A stretch of 64,000 nucleotides of DNA. Source: Halocaridina rubra (Eukaryota > Arthropoda > Malacostraca > Decapoda > Atyidae). Below, piece after piece: positions 41,906 to 53,313 of the stretch. Position 1 is the stretch's first letter. Every line of letters begins with the position of its first letter. The notes beneath the pieces were generated by a model. It did no database searches. It saw only the letters and a list, made by a program, of their open reading frames with translations, and was not told the DNA's origin. A program made the translations under genes and the position numbers. Location of the stretch: contig JAXCGZ010015150.1 in NCBI GenBank assembly GCA_037179515.1, positions 62,001 to 126,000 of the forward strand. The letters are read 5' to 3'.

Positions 41906-43800
41906 TTTGCTTTTTTTTTTTTTTTTTTGCATATGCAGACAGGTCATTAGTTCCCTATGATACTTCTTCTGCTGACAGTGTGGCCTATGACAACAACATA
42001 TAAATCTCAATCTTTTTTCTTAGATAGGATTATTTTTAATTCAACAACAGAACACACATATACTACAGCTGCAAACTCTCTAGAAAGGGATGGCTGAGTC
42101 AAAGAATACTTTCATCACAAGTTAATATACCTCAATCACTTCTCTTACCTCCTTGGAGATAGAGAGCAGCAACAATGCCCCCTACTATGGGTCATGTACA
42201 GGGTAAGTGGGCAAGGATCTTCTGCTGCGAGGCCTGACATCCACAGCAATGGGGCTTTGAATCCCCCCTCTGTAATTTCTTCCTGCATTGAGGCAAACCG
42301 AACAGTAAAAGAAGCATCGGGTAGTCCAGGGCCCGAGCCCTCCATCGATGCTCTCTATACTTACATCTGTCAATTAAGGACCCTATCCAAATGAAACTTT
42401 CGAATTTGGTAAATAAATCAATATTTAAATTTTTGCCCTCAAACAGGTGCAGACGAGAAGAATACTGTTATCACAAGAGTTGATAAGGTCAGTCCTTAAT
42501 ATGCAGCCTCACCAAGGGCTATTTATTTGGCATTATTTCACCATGACTCACATGCTACCATTAAAAAAAATAAATTTTCATCTAGCAAAGAGTTTCCTTA
42601 GTCAAAGAACTTTATATTTATATACTGTAAACAGAAATAAATCACAGAAAAAAATATGCATGATTAAACCATAAGATTATTTGGATCATGTAAAGTAGAA
42701 CAATCCCAGATTGCTCTAGGATTATTTATATTTACAAGGTAGGTCAAATGACCTTGACAATTTATGGTGTTATTAAATTTTACTTATCTTTACAAGACCA
42801 GATCATTCTTAATCTTATTGAAATATACATCTCTTTTTGACAATTCTACATACTAAGATTAGTTTTCACATACCCCCCAAAAATGTATACAAAAAGAAAT
42901 TTCTGAGGTAAGAAAGTAAAACCAGGGATTAAATCTTCAAGTTATTTTTGAATACGAAGATTAAAAACTACTAGGGCACGGAATTACCACTAAGATACAT
43001 AGTAATTTACAATATAATTAACATAATATAATTCAAAATATAACATTTCTAAAATCATAATAAAGCCTAATAATGAATGATAAAGAAAAGAAATCGTTTA
43101 TTACAAAATTCATTACCATTACAATAACAAACATTATTCACAATTAGTCTACTACAATACATTAACACTTTTTCTGTCCTATATCATGACTGCTCTGAAT
43201 CTTCACCATTTAATATCAATTTAAATAAAACACAATGATAAACAAAAAGTGATATCACGAATTAAAAAACTCATACACTTTCATGGGGACCGTAAGGGTT
43301 ATACAGCTGCATAATTAAAATGAGATTACACAATTTAAAAAATTTATTTAAACATAATACCAGTCTAAATATCTCTTACTTCTAAACAGTAAAGTTACAA
43401 ATCAATACTCTGGGAAACGTAGAAATTTATAACACATAAAGCAACTTTTTTTTGTAAGTGTTTGTTCACGATCATGCCTATGATTAAAACAAATTCAACA
43501 GTAGTAGTTCAGTAGTAATATTAATAAATAATCTATATCTGTACAAAATAAGAATTTTCGTAATATATAACTTTGTTCCTTCAATTAAAACTTTCATCTC
43601 CCATACAACAAGGCTGATAACTGCTTCTTGGCTCAATTACTCTCCAAGATAAAAGCTCTGTACATTCAAAAACAAAACTCGTATCCAAATCTAAAATAGA
43701 CCAAAGTGATAAAATGCAACAGAAGAGATGGGGAAGAAAGACTAAAACTATTATATTTTGAAAGCTATACCCACTCTGTACTTGAGGTTTTCTATTATGT
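41906..43800. other. Non-coding stretch of the right unit
   Basis: Collinear with 5,258-7,254. Open frames here (e.g. 42,145-42,394 on both strands) are not conserved in the other copy. Confidence 0.55.
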
Positions 43801-43811
43801 CCTTGCATTAG

Positions 43812-45052
43812 ATCAATGGTTAGAGCGCTCGACTCTGGAAGCAACAAACCCTAATTCTCGTCCACTGCAGGGCATTAGGAAGGACATCCAGCCATAACTC
43901 CCAAAGTCCAACCTCTCAGTGTCTACTCCTACTTGATTGAGAATTAACAGAATATGGCAAATCCTTACTCTAAAATTCAGTACTTTAACTTTTCTGTTAT
44001 GTATATACATTATCAGCATCTTATTGCTGAAATGGCAAAAATTTCCCAACAAATATATCTTTACATAATACTGTAGTACGAAGTTGGCTTTACTCTCAAT
44101 AAATGGGGATCTTAGCTAACTATGCTTTTAGGGGGTGCAGTAGACTGCAGGAGTTTGGAATTAATTAACGCAGGTTTCCACCCTCTGCTGGATGTTAAGA
44201 GGGGCATCTAGGCTTAATCCCCCAGCTTTAACTGGTCTGTGTCTATCCCCACAAGGGGACAAATTATGACATAAAACGGAGCCTTTTGCTATGTTGTTCT
44301 CTAGCATCGAGTACTTTTTCTATAGGATTTTTTTTTTTTGGTGTCATTATTAGTCCCTATTTTGGGGTGGATACAGATTGAGCTTGGGAAATTAAGGCAG
44401 GAAGCCCTTCCTATTGCTCAGCTGTGGTATTGAATTTGGGTCATCACATCTACCACTATGCTATGGCAATACTCCTGCATATGTATACTATAAAGTTCAA
44501 CAAAATATTACTGAACAAAATATACTCTCATGTGCAGTCAGTTGTTAAGTAAAAGCAATACCTCTTACTGCAGACTCTGCGGGATAGCCAATACATGAAA
44601 ACGGTATAGCATAATTATATAGCTTTAAATATGCTATACATATAACAGAAATTTAAAATTACTTTATTTTAAAGGTACTTATGGACTGCATAGAATAACT
44701 GACATAATAATATGCGGAAAAAGCACACTTTACATTCATGTTGCAGAGGTTAAAATCTTACTACACAAATTATCTTAAAATTTTTTTAATCTAAATATAA
44801 AATTTTTTCAAAATTTACTAGTAGACTATTTAATGGATGCTTTATGTTTTCTTATCATTTCAATTAGGAATAATAAGTGATATTAATAGTTCCATTATTT
44901 TGGAAATGGGGGCTGCAGTAGTGTCATGGTTAAAGTGCTTAACTCGGGAAGTAACAAACCCGACTTTAAGCTTACTGCAAGACATTAAGAGAGGCATCCA
45001 ACATGTTTATGTCCACTACCAATCAAATGGAAACAAACTGTGACACATAAAT
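43812..45052. repeat. Cluster of four SINE copies, right unit
   Basis: The partners of the left copies lie at 43,812-43,935 (+), 44,129-44,288 (+), 44,335-44,465 (-) and 44,908-45,052 (+). All are shared between units, so they are older than the duplication. The stretch between 44,470 and 44,900 shows nothing else. Confidence 0.65.
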
Positions 45053-45162
45053 GGTATAAAAAATTATTTTGGAAATATAAACATGATTATTATTATTGAA
45101 TATAGTATCCAATGTCAATTATATGAAATTAATATGGCAATTAACATGATAACTAATATGCA

Positions 45163-46605
45163 TTAACATGCCTCTACGGCCTCATCATCTGAGTCAGGTT
45201 CCATTTTAACATCACAAAACATGGCTGCACCATATAAACTATTGTGCTTATAATCACTGCCTACACCATCTTCATTACCCTTACTCTGTCTTTCTGGTTC
45301 ATCATCTTTTTCACTATCATGACTAAAGATTATCCTCTCCACACCATTCTCTTCATCCTCATCGCTAGGATTTTCGTGTTTTACTTCCGTGTTGCTTATA
45401 CACCCAATTTCGTAATGTTCGGGCATGAAGGGCTTTCTTAGAAAACCCTCCTGTACGGTTATATTTTTAAAACAGCTATTACATATGCGCTTATTCTCCC
45501 CATTTCCAAGTGGATCCCCTGCTTTTCTAAACGGTTTGTGGCATACAGTGCAAATGCACGATTTTTCTTTGCAATAACGTCTTAAATGTCTTCTCAGGTC
45601 TGCTCTGCGGCCAAAGGTTTTATCGCACATTTCGCAGAGAAAAACGGGTTTTTCTTTGAGATGGATCTTCTCGTGTTCACTCAAATTTCCTCTTTGTGCA
45701 AAACCTTTGTTGCATACACTACAAATATAGGGTTTTGTCCCAGTGTGAATAACTGAATGTCGTTTCAAGTCTCCTTTTTGGGAGAATGAGGAAAAACAGA
45801 TAGGGCATACAAAATTTTTTTCAGCACGATGAAAGAGCGAATGTGTTTTCAAAAGTCGTTTTTCAGTAAAAGTTTTATTACAAATGTTACACACAAAAGG
45901 TCGTTCGCCAGTGTGTTTCATTAGATGTCTCGCTAATTCTCCTCTCTGCGTAAAGGTCTTAGGACAGAGGTGACAGGCATGGGGTTTTATACCCTCATGG
46001 GTGAAGGCGTGTAACTTCAGAGATCCACTCTGCGAAAAAGCCCTATTGCAAATATCACATACGAAGGGCTTCTCACCGGTATGAATTAAAAAATGTTTTT
46101 TCAAATGTCCTTTCAGTGTAAATCCTTTGTTACACACAGTACAAATATGTTGCTTTTCTGTACTGTGAGTAAAGGAATGTTGTTTCAAACCCCCCTTTTT
46201 AGCAAAAGCTTTATTACAAATATTACACATAAAGGGTTTCTCCGTATTTTCATTAAGCATTACATCTACAGTTAGTTCGTGGTTCGTGACTTCATCGCAT
46301 TCGCTAGTACCTTGACCGTTTTCACCATAGTCCTGCGAACTGTTACTTGTGATTGAAGTTTTACTATCAAAGGCTTCTAAAAAATGACCAAGATTGGGTC
46401 TAGAATAAGAAGGGTCTGTGACATCTGGGATTAAATAGGGTCTCTGACAAGTACCGTTGGAATCTTCAGCAGCTATTTCAGGGCTGTTATAAGAACGGTT
46501 TGTAATGACAGCGTTTTGATCTGGTATTAAAGATGCCTCAGAATCCTCATTAAGCGGTTCAGCTTTTGCACTCAGAGGGTCTGGGTCATCCATGCTTCTA
46601 CACAT
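45163..46605 (-). CDS. C2H2 zinc-finger protein, paralogue of the 8,652-10,790 gene (480 aa)
   Basis: Probably a nuclear DNA-binding protein. An acidic N-terminal region of ~125 residues includes a ~50-residue stretch absent from the left paralogue. It is followed by seven C2H2 fingers (CX2CX12HX3H) with TGEKP, TGERP and TGTKP linkers, then a C2HC finger (FLCEMC...RRYC) and a four-cysteine module (CTVC...CNSC). The acidic tail has a VKME motif compatible with SUMO attachment and a DSDDEAVEAC end. The ATG at 46,605 adds MCRS. The ATG four codons later (46,593) is the one conserved in the paralogue, where the upstream ATG is ATA, and is the more likely start. Neither copy has stops or frameshifts despite indel-rich flanks. 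This copy probably shows the ancestral single array. Confidence 0.9.
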   Translation of the reverse strand: MCRSMDDPDPLSAKAEPLNEDSEASLIPDQNAVITNRSYNSPEIAAEDSNGTCQRPYLIPDVTDPSYSRPNLGHFLEAFDSKTSITSNSSQDYGENGQGTSECDEVTNHELTVDVMLNENTEKPFMCNICNKAFAKKGGLKQHSFTHSTEKQHICTVCNKGFTLKGHLKKHFLIHTGEKPFVCDICNRAFSQSGSLKLHAFTHEGIKPHACHLCPKTFTQRGELARHLMKHTGERPFVCNICNKTFTEKRLLKTHSLFHRAEKNFVCPICFSSFSQKGDLKRHSVIHTGTKPYICSVCNKGFAQRGNLSEHEKIHLKEKPVFLCEMCDKTFGRRADLRRHLRRYCKEKSCICTVCHKPFRKAGDPLGNGENKRICNSCFKNITVQEGFLRKPFMPEHYEIGCISNTEVKHENPSDEDEENGVERIIFSHDSEKDDEPERQSKGNEDGVGSDYKHNSLYGAAMFCDVKMEPDSDDEAVEAC

Positions 46606-46641
46606 AGACTATCAAGGACACTTAAATATAATTTGTCATAT

Positions 46642-46643
46642 CT
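46642..46643 (-). promoter_or_regulatory. Probable 3' splice site (AG) 5' of the zinc-finger coding exon
   Basis: The minus strand reads 'tatttttctttccag' then 'ATATGACAAA', about 36 nt before the first ATG. Equivalent to 10,841-10,842 in the left copy. All frames between it and the ATG contain stops, so the segment is 5' UTR. Confidence 0.65.
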
Positions 46644-46649
46644 GGAAAG

Positions 46650-49600
46650 AAAAATATTAAGTAAAAAAAATAGACATTTCATATGGTTGTCATATATTGG
46701 AAAGAAAAATAATAAGCAAAAAACAATAAACATTTCATATGGTAGATACATAAGCTGATATGTGACTATACAACCCTCTACATTAGTGCTTACAAATGGT
46801 TGAAAACAGAGATCTAATTCTGTGAGTCAGTACTTTCGGTATTATCTCAGTAGAGGGCCATCCAGTCTTAATTCTCCAGCTCCAACTGTCTGTGGCCACC
46901 CACATTCGAAAGGGGATTAATAGTGACACATAGAATGGCAAACAAAAACAGCTGAGTATACATCTTGAAGAAAAGACTTTCATAACTACTAAGCAGATAA
47001 TTCATACCATAAAACAGTATTGCTGATAGAATAGATACTTCAATTGGATTACTATTTATGTATCACACATAATTTTGACAAAGAAATTTATTAATTCCAA
47101 AAATAATCAAGGAAGATATATGAAGACAACAAGTATTCTGTACTTAGCAACGTGAGGGAAGGATATGATATATTGATTGAAGACATGGATTAGAATATTG
47201 TATGTACAGTAATAGAAATAATGGTTCATCAAGATAAAAAGTGAATTTTTATAATAAAAAACTATGCGAGTGGTGTCATAAATATGGGTTGACTTGGACA
47301 GATACCCATCTATTTTATCTACTAGGAACAGGGGATATGGATAACAGCTACTTAAAAAAAATCCAAGTAATTCTATCTCAAAAGAGTTGGTGCCATCCAA
47401 TTCTTGGATGCAATGCAGAATAAACTAAACAAACTAACAAACTTAGTTAATGGCCCAACTAAAAGCATTCACATACCTCTGAACAATAAATCAAAAGCCC
47501 TGCCATAGCATGCAAAAGTCTCTTGCTAAACAGGACGAAAACAGACAAGTTGGAAGAGACAGGAATTGCAACTTATCTACCATTCCTACATTTATGGGGA
47601 AGACACAATACCATGGGGAAGGTTATCATAGCCAAAAAGCCAGAAACATCAATTACTAGGTAATGGGCAAGAGATACCAAAATTACAGCAGCAGAGCAGA
47701 GAGCCAAAACATATCTCACATCAAGCAACCATATTCTCCAGTAACACATTAGTGTCCTTTTACCGGAAAAGAGCAGGATGCTATACTGTGGGAAATTCAA
47801 TTACCAAGTTCAAAGGTGTTGCTCTGACGATAATCTGCTGTAGAAATTTCGATCATCACGGCCACAACAGTAAGCAGTACTCACTACGCAATAATTATTA
47901 AGTTTAAGGCAAAGAAGACACAAAAATTAAATGCAGGGATAGTTTCAAAATTTAACACATTAATGCTACAGCAATGCTCTATATCTTATGAAGAAATGAA
48001 GATGTAAATCACAGATAGAAAAACTAATGTCTTAATTGCATCAAAATCTTGGTTAAAAACTAATATGCTGGATAGGCTACCTTATATGTCTTTAAGTCGC
48101 TTATATGTGATGGTGGTCAGGGGGGTGGTTCTTATATACATGTATGTATACAGTGATTTTAAGTGTAAAAATAAATAAAAGTTAGTCCATTAGTGAAGGT
48201 ATTGAAGATACTGTATATAGATAAATATACTTACGGATATCACCTTCAGTCATAACAGAAATGTGAAGACATTCTCAAGCCTACACAGATGCATATGACT
48301 GTACTTGATAATTACTCCGACTATCATGTGCAAAGAATAAACAATCCTACTTTGTGATCTATAAGATTATTTCCTTTCATGCAGTCAAAGCTTATGAAAA
48401 CTATAAATAAGACTAAATTTCATTAACTAGCCGTCAAACCATACTCATACAAAAATACAAGCAAAATTCTCCTTGATGTAACAATCAAGATTTTTTCAGG
48501 TCCTCAGCAATGGCAAAATGCCATTTATCATATCTTCAACTGATATCATATGAGAAAGATGTAAAAAAAAACATGAAACAGGTACCAAAAAACAAACTTT
48601 CGAATTTTAAAAAATCACCGTCCGAATAATGTCTTTAATAGTTTATTGGACTCTTTCCCATAATTCCATGAAATTATGAATATCGAGATGCTAAGAAACC
48701 AGTACATATAATGACAACAAGCTTATGTCACACTTAGCAATTTGTGCTCCAATTATTGCGCAGAAAACTATCCATCCCCTTGCTCCATGGATGAATTATA
48801 AAATAAAAACTGAAATGTCAAATCCAAATAAGCTGAAACAAAGGTTAAATCCAAATTAAAATGAATTAAATGTGGCATTATGTAAACTAACTAAAAAGCA
48901 AGTTAAAACTCATATTCACAACAAAGTAAAAGCATATACTGTAACTACAAAAACATATGTTATGATTGTATAACTATTAACAAGGTAACATACGGATGAT
49001 TATAAAAGATACTGTACCGAGTAAAAAGACTTCTGCTTGCTTACAAGATAAATGATCCATCAGAGTCATGTGATAATTTCAATACATTCTTCCTAGTCTT
49101 AATCTCCCGGCTCCAACCTGTTTCCATCCACCTCTTCATATAGAGCCTGATCGTGACACAAAATGGGGAAAAAATTATTATCTGCTCCAAAAGCCTATGT
49201 AGGAAATCTGTGTGGTTTCTGCATTATAATAATTGAACAAGAAAGCCATCTTTTTTAACTTTTTTAACTTGCTTTTAACTAACAGCCCGCAAACTTTTGC
49301 AATTAGGTCACATCATACTACACGCAATATACGATGAAATATCAGCAAACCACAATATACATAACTAGAAAACCCTGTTGAAAATATTGCTAAACCAAAC
49401 CAAAGTGGGAGTTCTTGGAATGAATCTAGTTTTTTTCTGAACTATTAGTAATGTATGCTAAAGACAAAACCCCTAAGCTATGCATTGGTCACCAGTAAAA
49501 TCCATATCTGGCACAAACGAAATTTCTTTTTTACAGCTATGTGACAATTAGTTGAATAGGGGTGAACACAAACAGGTGGGAGCAGGGATATCACGGCTGA

Positions 49601-50389
49601 ATGCTCTCCTAATGCTCTGTGGCAGGAGCGAACTCACAAATGTCAGGCTTATTATTTCCTAACATGCGTATTCTAAGACTGATCTACAGCGGTCTCCATC
49701 AGTTTGAAAAAAAAAATACTGACCAGAATTCCCTTAAGACATGAGTTTCAATAAAATTATCTATCAACCTGTACTAGGTAATAACAAGTCTTCCTGCCAA
49801 GAAGACAAGCCTGATGTATAAAAATAAATTAATTAAAACTTCCTATTTATACTACAAAGAATTATCTAACTGCATCATCTGCACAGCTTGATTGGTACTG
49901 ATATTAGCCATAGGCGAAAAATGGTTGGATCTTGTGAACATGAGTAACCCCAGAACCTCAAGTATAGTTAAAGAATCTAGTAAATTGTCAGGTTGGGTGA
50001 GGTTAGGTTAGATTAAGTGACTTACACAGTAACTATGAATAATCCTAAAATAACCAGGGGTTCTTCTTCTTTACAAGATTTAAATTTCTAATACTGTATC
50101 AAAATACTTATATTAATATTAGCTTTCACTTAATCTGGGCTAAGTTGTTGTCAACATTCATTAAGCACATTTGGACATTTCTATGGAAAGATAAACATAT
50201 GAAAGACTTTGCAGAAAAAAAAAATTACTATAAGAATTTTGGTGCTTGAAATGGGTAAGTAGAAGACCATACCTTTGCCATATTATGGATAACAGCACGT
50301 TTCAAACATCAGGCAATAGTGACAAGTGACAGATTAAACTCTTTAGTTGACCTGAAGTGACAGCATCTTTGTCATAGCTCCATCCTCCA
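46650..50389. other. Non-coding stretch upstream of the right zinc-finger gene; holds the Tigger empty site
   Basis: Collinear with 10,850-17,649 minus the Tigger. SINE parts lie at 46,815-46,945, 49,100-49,165 and 49,558-49,700 (minus). The pre-insertion site for the Tigger lies within 49,290-49,376. Probably intronic if the predicted acceptor is real. No conserved frame was seen. Confidence 0.55.
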
Positions 50390-50760
50390 GAACTGCAACT
50401 TGGAGGAGGAGGAGCAGAAAGTGGCCAAACAACAATAACCAACACCTGCTCTCAAGGGGTACGAGAATCTGGGATAGGCTTCGGCCAATCAGGCAATTAC
50501 CTAATTTCTAAACACGACACACACAAATTTTCTATAATGAGAAATGACTCCACAGTGGTCTTTCTCGAAGAGTCCTTCTAGCCGGAGACACTACTAGCAA
50601 GCTTGGAAACACATCAAGGAAGAAAGCAACGCACACAATAACATGTGCCATCAACACTTCACTACCTTCCCTGAGAACTCTGAGGGAAACCTCAGGATCG
50701 GCAGTGCTCATCCATAGCAACAAGGGGCTGTGTGGGCTGGAAACTCAGGGAACAAAAAAA
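50390..50760 (-). repeat. ~330-bp interspersed repeat, intact copy upstream of the right zinc-finger gene
   Basis: The uninterrupted equivalent of 17,650-17,962 plus 19,716 onward. On the minus strand the peptide pattern LRVLREGSEVLM...FLDVFP is related to the other copies. It contains a GC-richer 'ggaggaggaggagcagaaag' stretch. It lies about 3.8 kb upstream of the zinc-finger exon. Confidence 0.6.
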
Positions 50761-51369
50761 CTCCTGTTGCAATCTGTAACAATGACAATTTGAACAAATA
50801 ATAATAGAAAAACAGGAAACGAAAATTCTGATATTCCAAATTTTCTACAAGGTACCTTATAGTGCCCACTGACCCTCCACAAACAGGGGTCCAAATGGCC
50901 TCCAAATCTAGGTCTGTATTTGGACCTCTTTAAAGTATGATACCTAGAACGAAATTCAAGATTACTTCTTTGGCGCACAATAACATAGTATATGCTAGTT
51001 TAGCAGTAGAGGTACTGAATGAATTAACTATTAATCAATTTTCATTCATGTCTTGACTATCTAATTCTGCACTGACTATGTTACTCCTGTTAATAAGCCA
51101 ACTTTAATACCTTAATTAAGAAAGGTGATTATGTAAAAATATCAGCATCAATATAATATTAACAAGGTACAATACCAAGACTTACCATATATCCCTCGGC
51201 CAACCCTTTCCAAGTAGTTTATATTTCTTGAAAGAACTATTTGGTAATTCAATCGAGGTAGTTCACAGACGGATGGTTCATATTACGAAATGAAGTTAAA
51301 AACAACAAAATAATGAATGTTACGTCGGCAAATGTCAAGAAATATGCCATAACTTGTTTACATTCTGAG
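50761..51369. other. Non-coding stretch of the right unit
   Basis: Collinear with 19,750-20,349. No gene seen. Confidence 0.5.
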
Positions 51370-52570
51370 TTGTTACTCTGAGATGCTAGAGAGGCAACTT
51401 CATATGGTACTAATGAGGGAGCTAGACAGGTCACACTAAGTCCTGGTTCCAGGTCTTGGATGAATAGAGAAGGCTGGTGTCAGGAGGGACTATTGGTCAT
51501 AAAATTTTCGATCAACAGTTAATGCTAATCTTCAATTGCTGTTGAGTTAGGATGGATTAATCTGCAATTTGCTATTGAAAAGCAAACTGATTTAGTGCCA
51601 CTGAGGGAGGAAGCAAGTCCAATAAGTGCCAGTCAAGAACTGGATAAATGTACATGGCTGGTGTCAGAGAGGGCTACTGGTCGTAAATTTTCCAGCCATT
51701 TATAAATACTAATCAACAATTTGCTGTTGAGAAAATGATTTAGTGCCACTGGGGAAAAAAGCAGGTTAACTCAGTGCTAGTCATAAGGCTTGGAGAATTG
51801 GAGAAATCTAGTGTCAAGAAGGGGTACTGGTCGTAATAGTTTTATTCAAAAGTTAACACTAATATGGAGACATGGAGAAGGCAGTTGTCAGGAAGGGTTA
51901 CTGACCGTATATTATTCAGGTATTAGTTAACAATAGTCAGCAATTTGCTGTTGAGGTACAAACTGATTTAGTGCTGCTAGGGGGAGAAAGGCAGGTCAAA
52001 TCAGTGCCAGTCACAAGCCATGTATCTGGATGGGCTAATGGCCGTTAAAGTTTCAGTCACAAGTTAAGGATACACTAGTCCCTAATTTCCTATTGATAAA
52101 AAAAAAAGAGACAGTTTTAATTTAACTAGGGGAGAAAGGGAGGTCAACTTAGTGCCGGTCCAAAGCCCGGAGTAATGGAGACGGCTCGTGTACAGAAGCT
52201 CATCCAGCCATAAAAATCTTTGGCAAAAGTAATCACAAAGCTGTAATTCGCTCTTGAGAAATAAACTGATTTAGCTATCGGGGGAGAAAGCCAGGTCATA
52301 TCAGTGTCACTACCATGCCTGGATAAATGCAAAAAGTTGGTGTAGGGCAGAATATCCGTCCATAAAGGTATATTCTCATACTAAATACTAGTCTGCACTA
52401 GAAATGTTAGGACGGATTGCTTAAGAGGCAACTTGATTTACAGCCACCAGGAGAGAGAGGCAGGTGAACTGAATACGGGTCCCAAGCCCGGGAAAGTGGA
52501 GAAGGCTGGTGTCGGAAGGACTGTAGGCAGCAAAAGTTTGTGTCCAAGTGCCTAGAAAAAACAACGACTC
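51370..52570. repeat. SINE-related tandem array, uninterrupted
   Basis: Seven or eight diverged units of 140-200 bp. Recurrent words are 'ctgatttagtgc', 'gagaaa(g)gcaggtca', 'cagtgccagtcacaag', 'tggagaaggc.ggtgtcag' and 'ctggccgtaaa'. Units begin near 51,395, 51,597, 51,735, 51,965, 52,107, 52,265 and 52,430. The 'ggtgtcaggaagggctactggccgtaaa' type core resembles SINE body sequence, but this origin is inference. Confidence 0.7.
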
Positions 52571-53090
52571 CAAATAAAGAGTAGGAATGGTTGCAAATAT
52601 ATAAAAGAAAAAAGTATACTGGTTTGGTGCCATAAAGGACATCCGGCAGTAAGACTTCCAGACAAAAGTACAGATTATTCTGTAGGTGGTGAAAGAGAAG
52701 CAACGACTGTATATAAAAGTGAGAAGAATCAGAACATATTAATGATTAGCATTCTGAATATATACTGCGGATTTTCTTTTATGTTTTATGTCAATCTTGA
52801 TCCTCATTTACATGTGGATAAACACAAATAGGTTGGAGCTGGGAAATTAAAGTTGCTACTCCCCGATTCGACTCTCTGACCATTGTACTAACACTGAGCC
52901 CTATATCAATGACAAATAAAATATAATTAAAAAATTCTATAGTTAATTGATGTATTTTAAGTTTGCTGGCTTTATAATTTCTACTTGAAGAGTGTTCATT
53001 AAAAATAAAAAGACTTCAGCATATACAAATGAATATTTCACCGTTTCCTTGTCAGTTTCTTGTTTGATGAACGAACTCTAATCCTTTCTA
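52571..53090. other. End of the right unit, with a minus-strand SINE
   Basis: Matches 37,265-37,775. A minus-strand SINE lies at ~52,785-52,900. The short 'atatataaaag' near 52,597 is the position where the left unit has more than 5 kb of (TA)n and nested elements. Confidence 0.7.
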
Positions 53091-53313
53091 AAAACTACGG
53101 GCAAAGCATCAAAGAATAGCCCCAACGTATTCCCTGCGTGTCGTACGAGGTGACTAAAAGTGGACGGGGCGAGGGGACTGGGAATCCCCCCTTGTATTAA
53201 CCTCCTGCGAGACGTCAAAGAAGAAGGGGAGTAAAGGGGAGAATAACTTCTCTGCAAACTCTAGTTTTGAGGCGACTAAATGTGCGTGGTTGTAAATTGA
53301 TAGAGAGCAAATG

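Larger units (their letters stand above)
40240..53090. other. Right unit of the tandem segmental duplication
   Basis: About 12.9 kb, close to the uninterrupted ancestral form. It contains one 1.09-kb unit, the SINE copies, one zinc-finger gene, one copy of the ~330-bp repeat upstream of the gene, and the SINE-related array. The right boundary is set by the RTE-like LINE. It has none of the left unit's large transposon insertions. Confidence 0.9.

Noticed and set aside
42145..42394. Overlapping 62-66-codon frames on both strands
   Set aside because: Not conserved at the homologous position near 5,560-5,700; no motif.
49990..50030. 'gaggttaggttag' as an interstitial telomere repeat (also ~17,270)
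   Set aside because: Only about two TTAGG-like units are present, too few to call; such words are common by chance in arthropod DNA.
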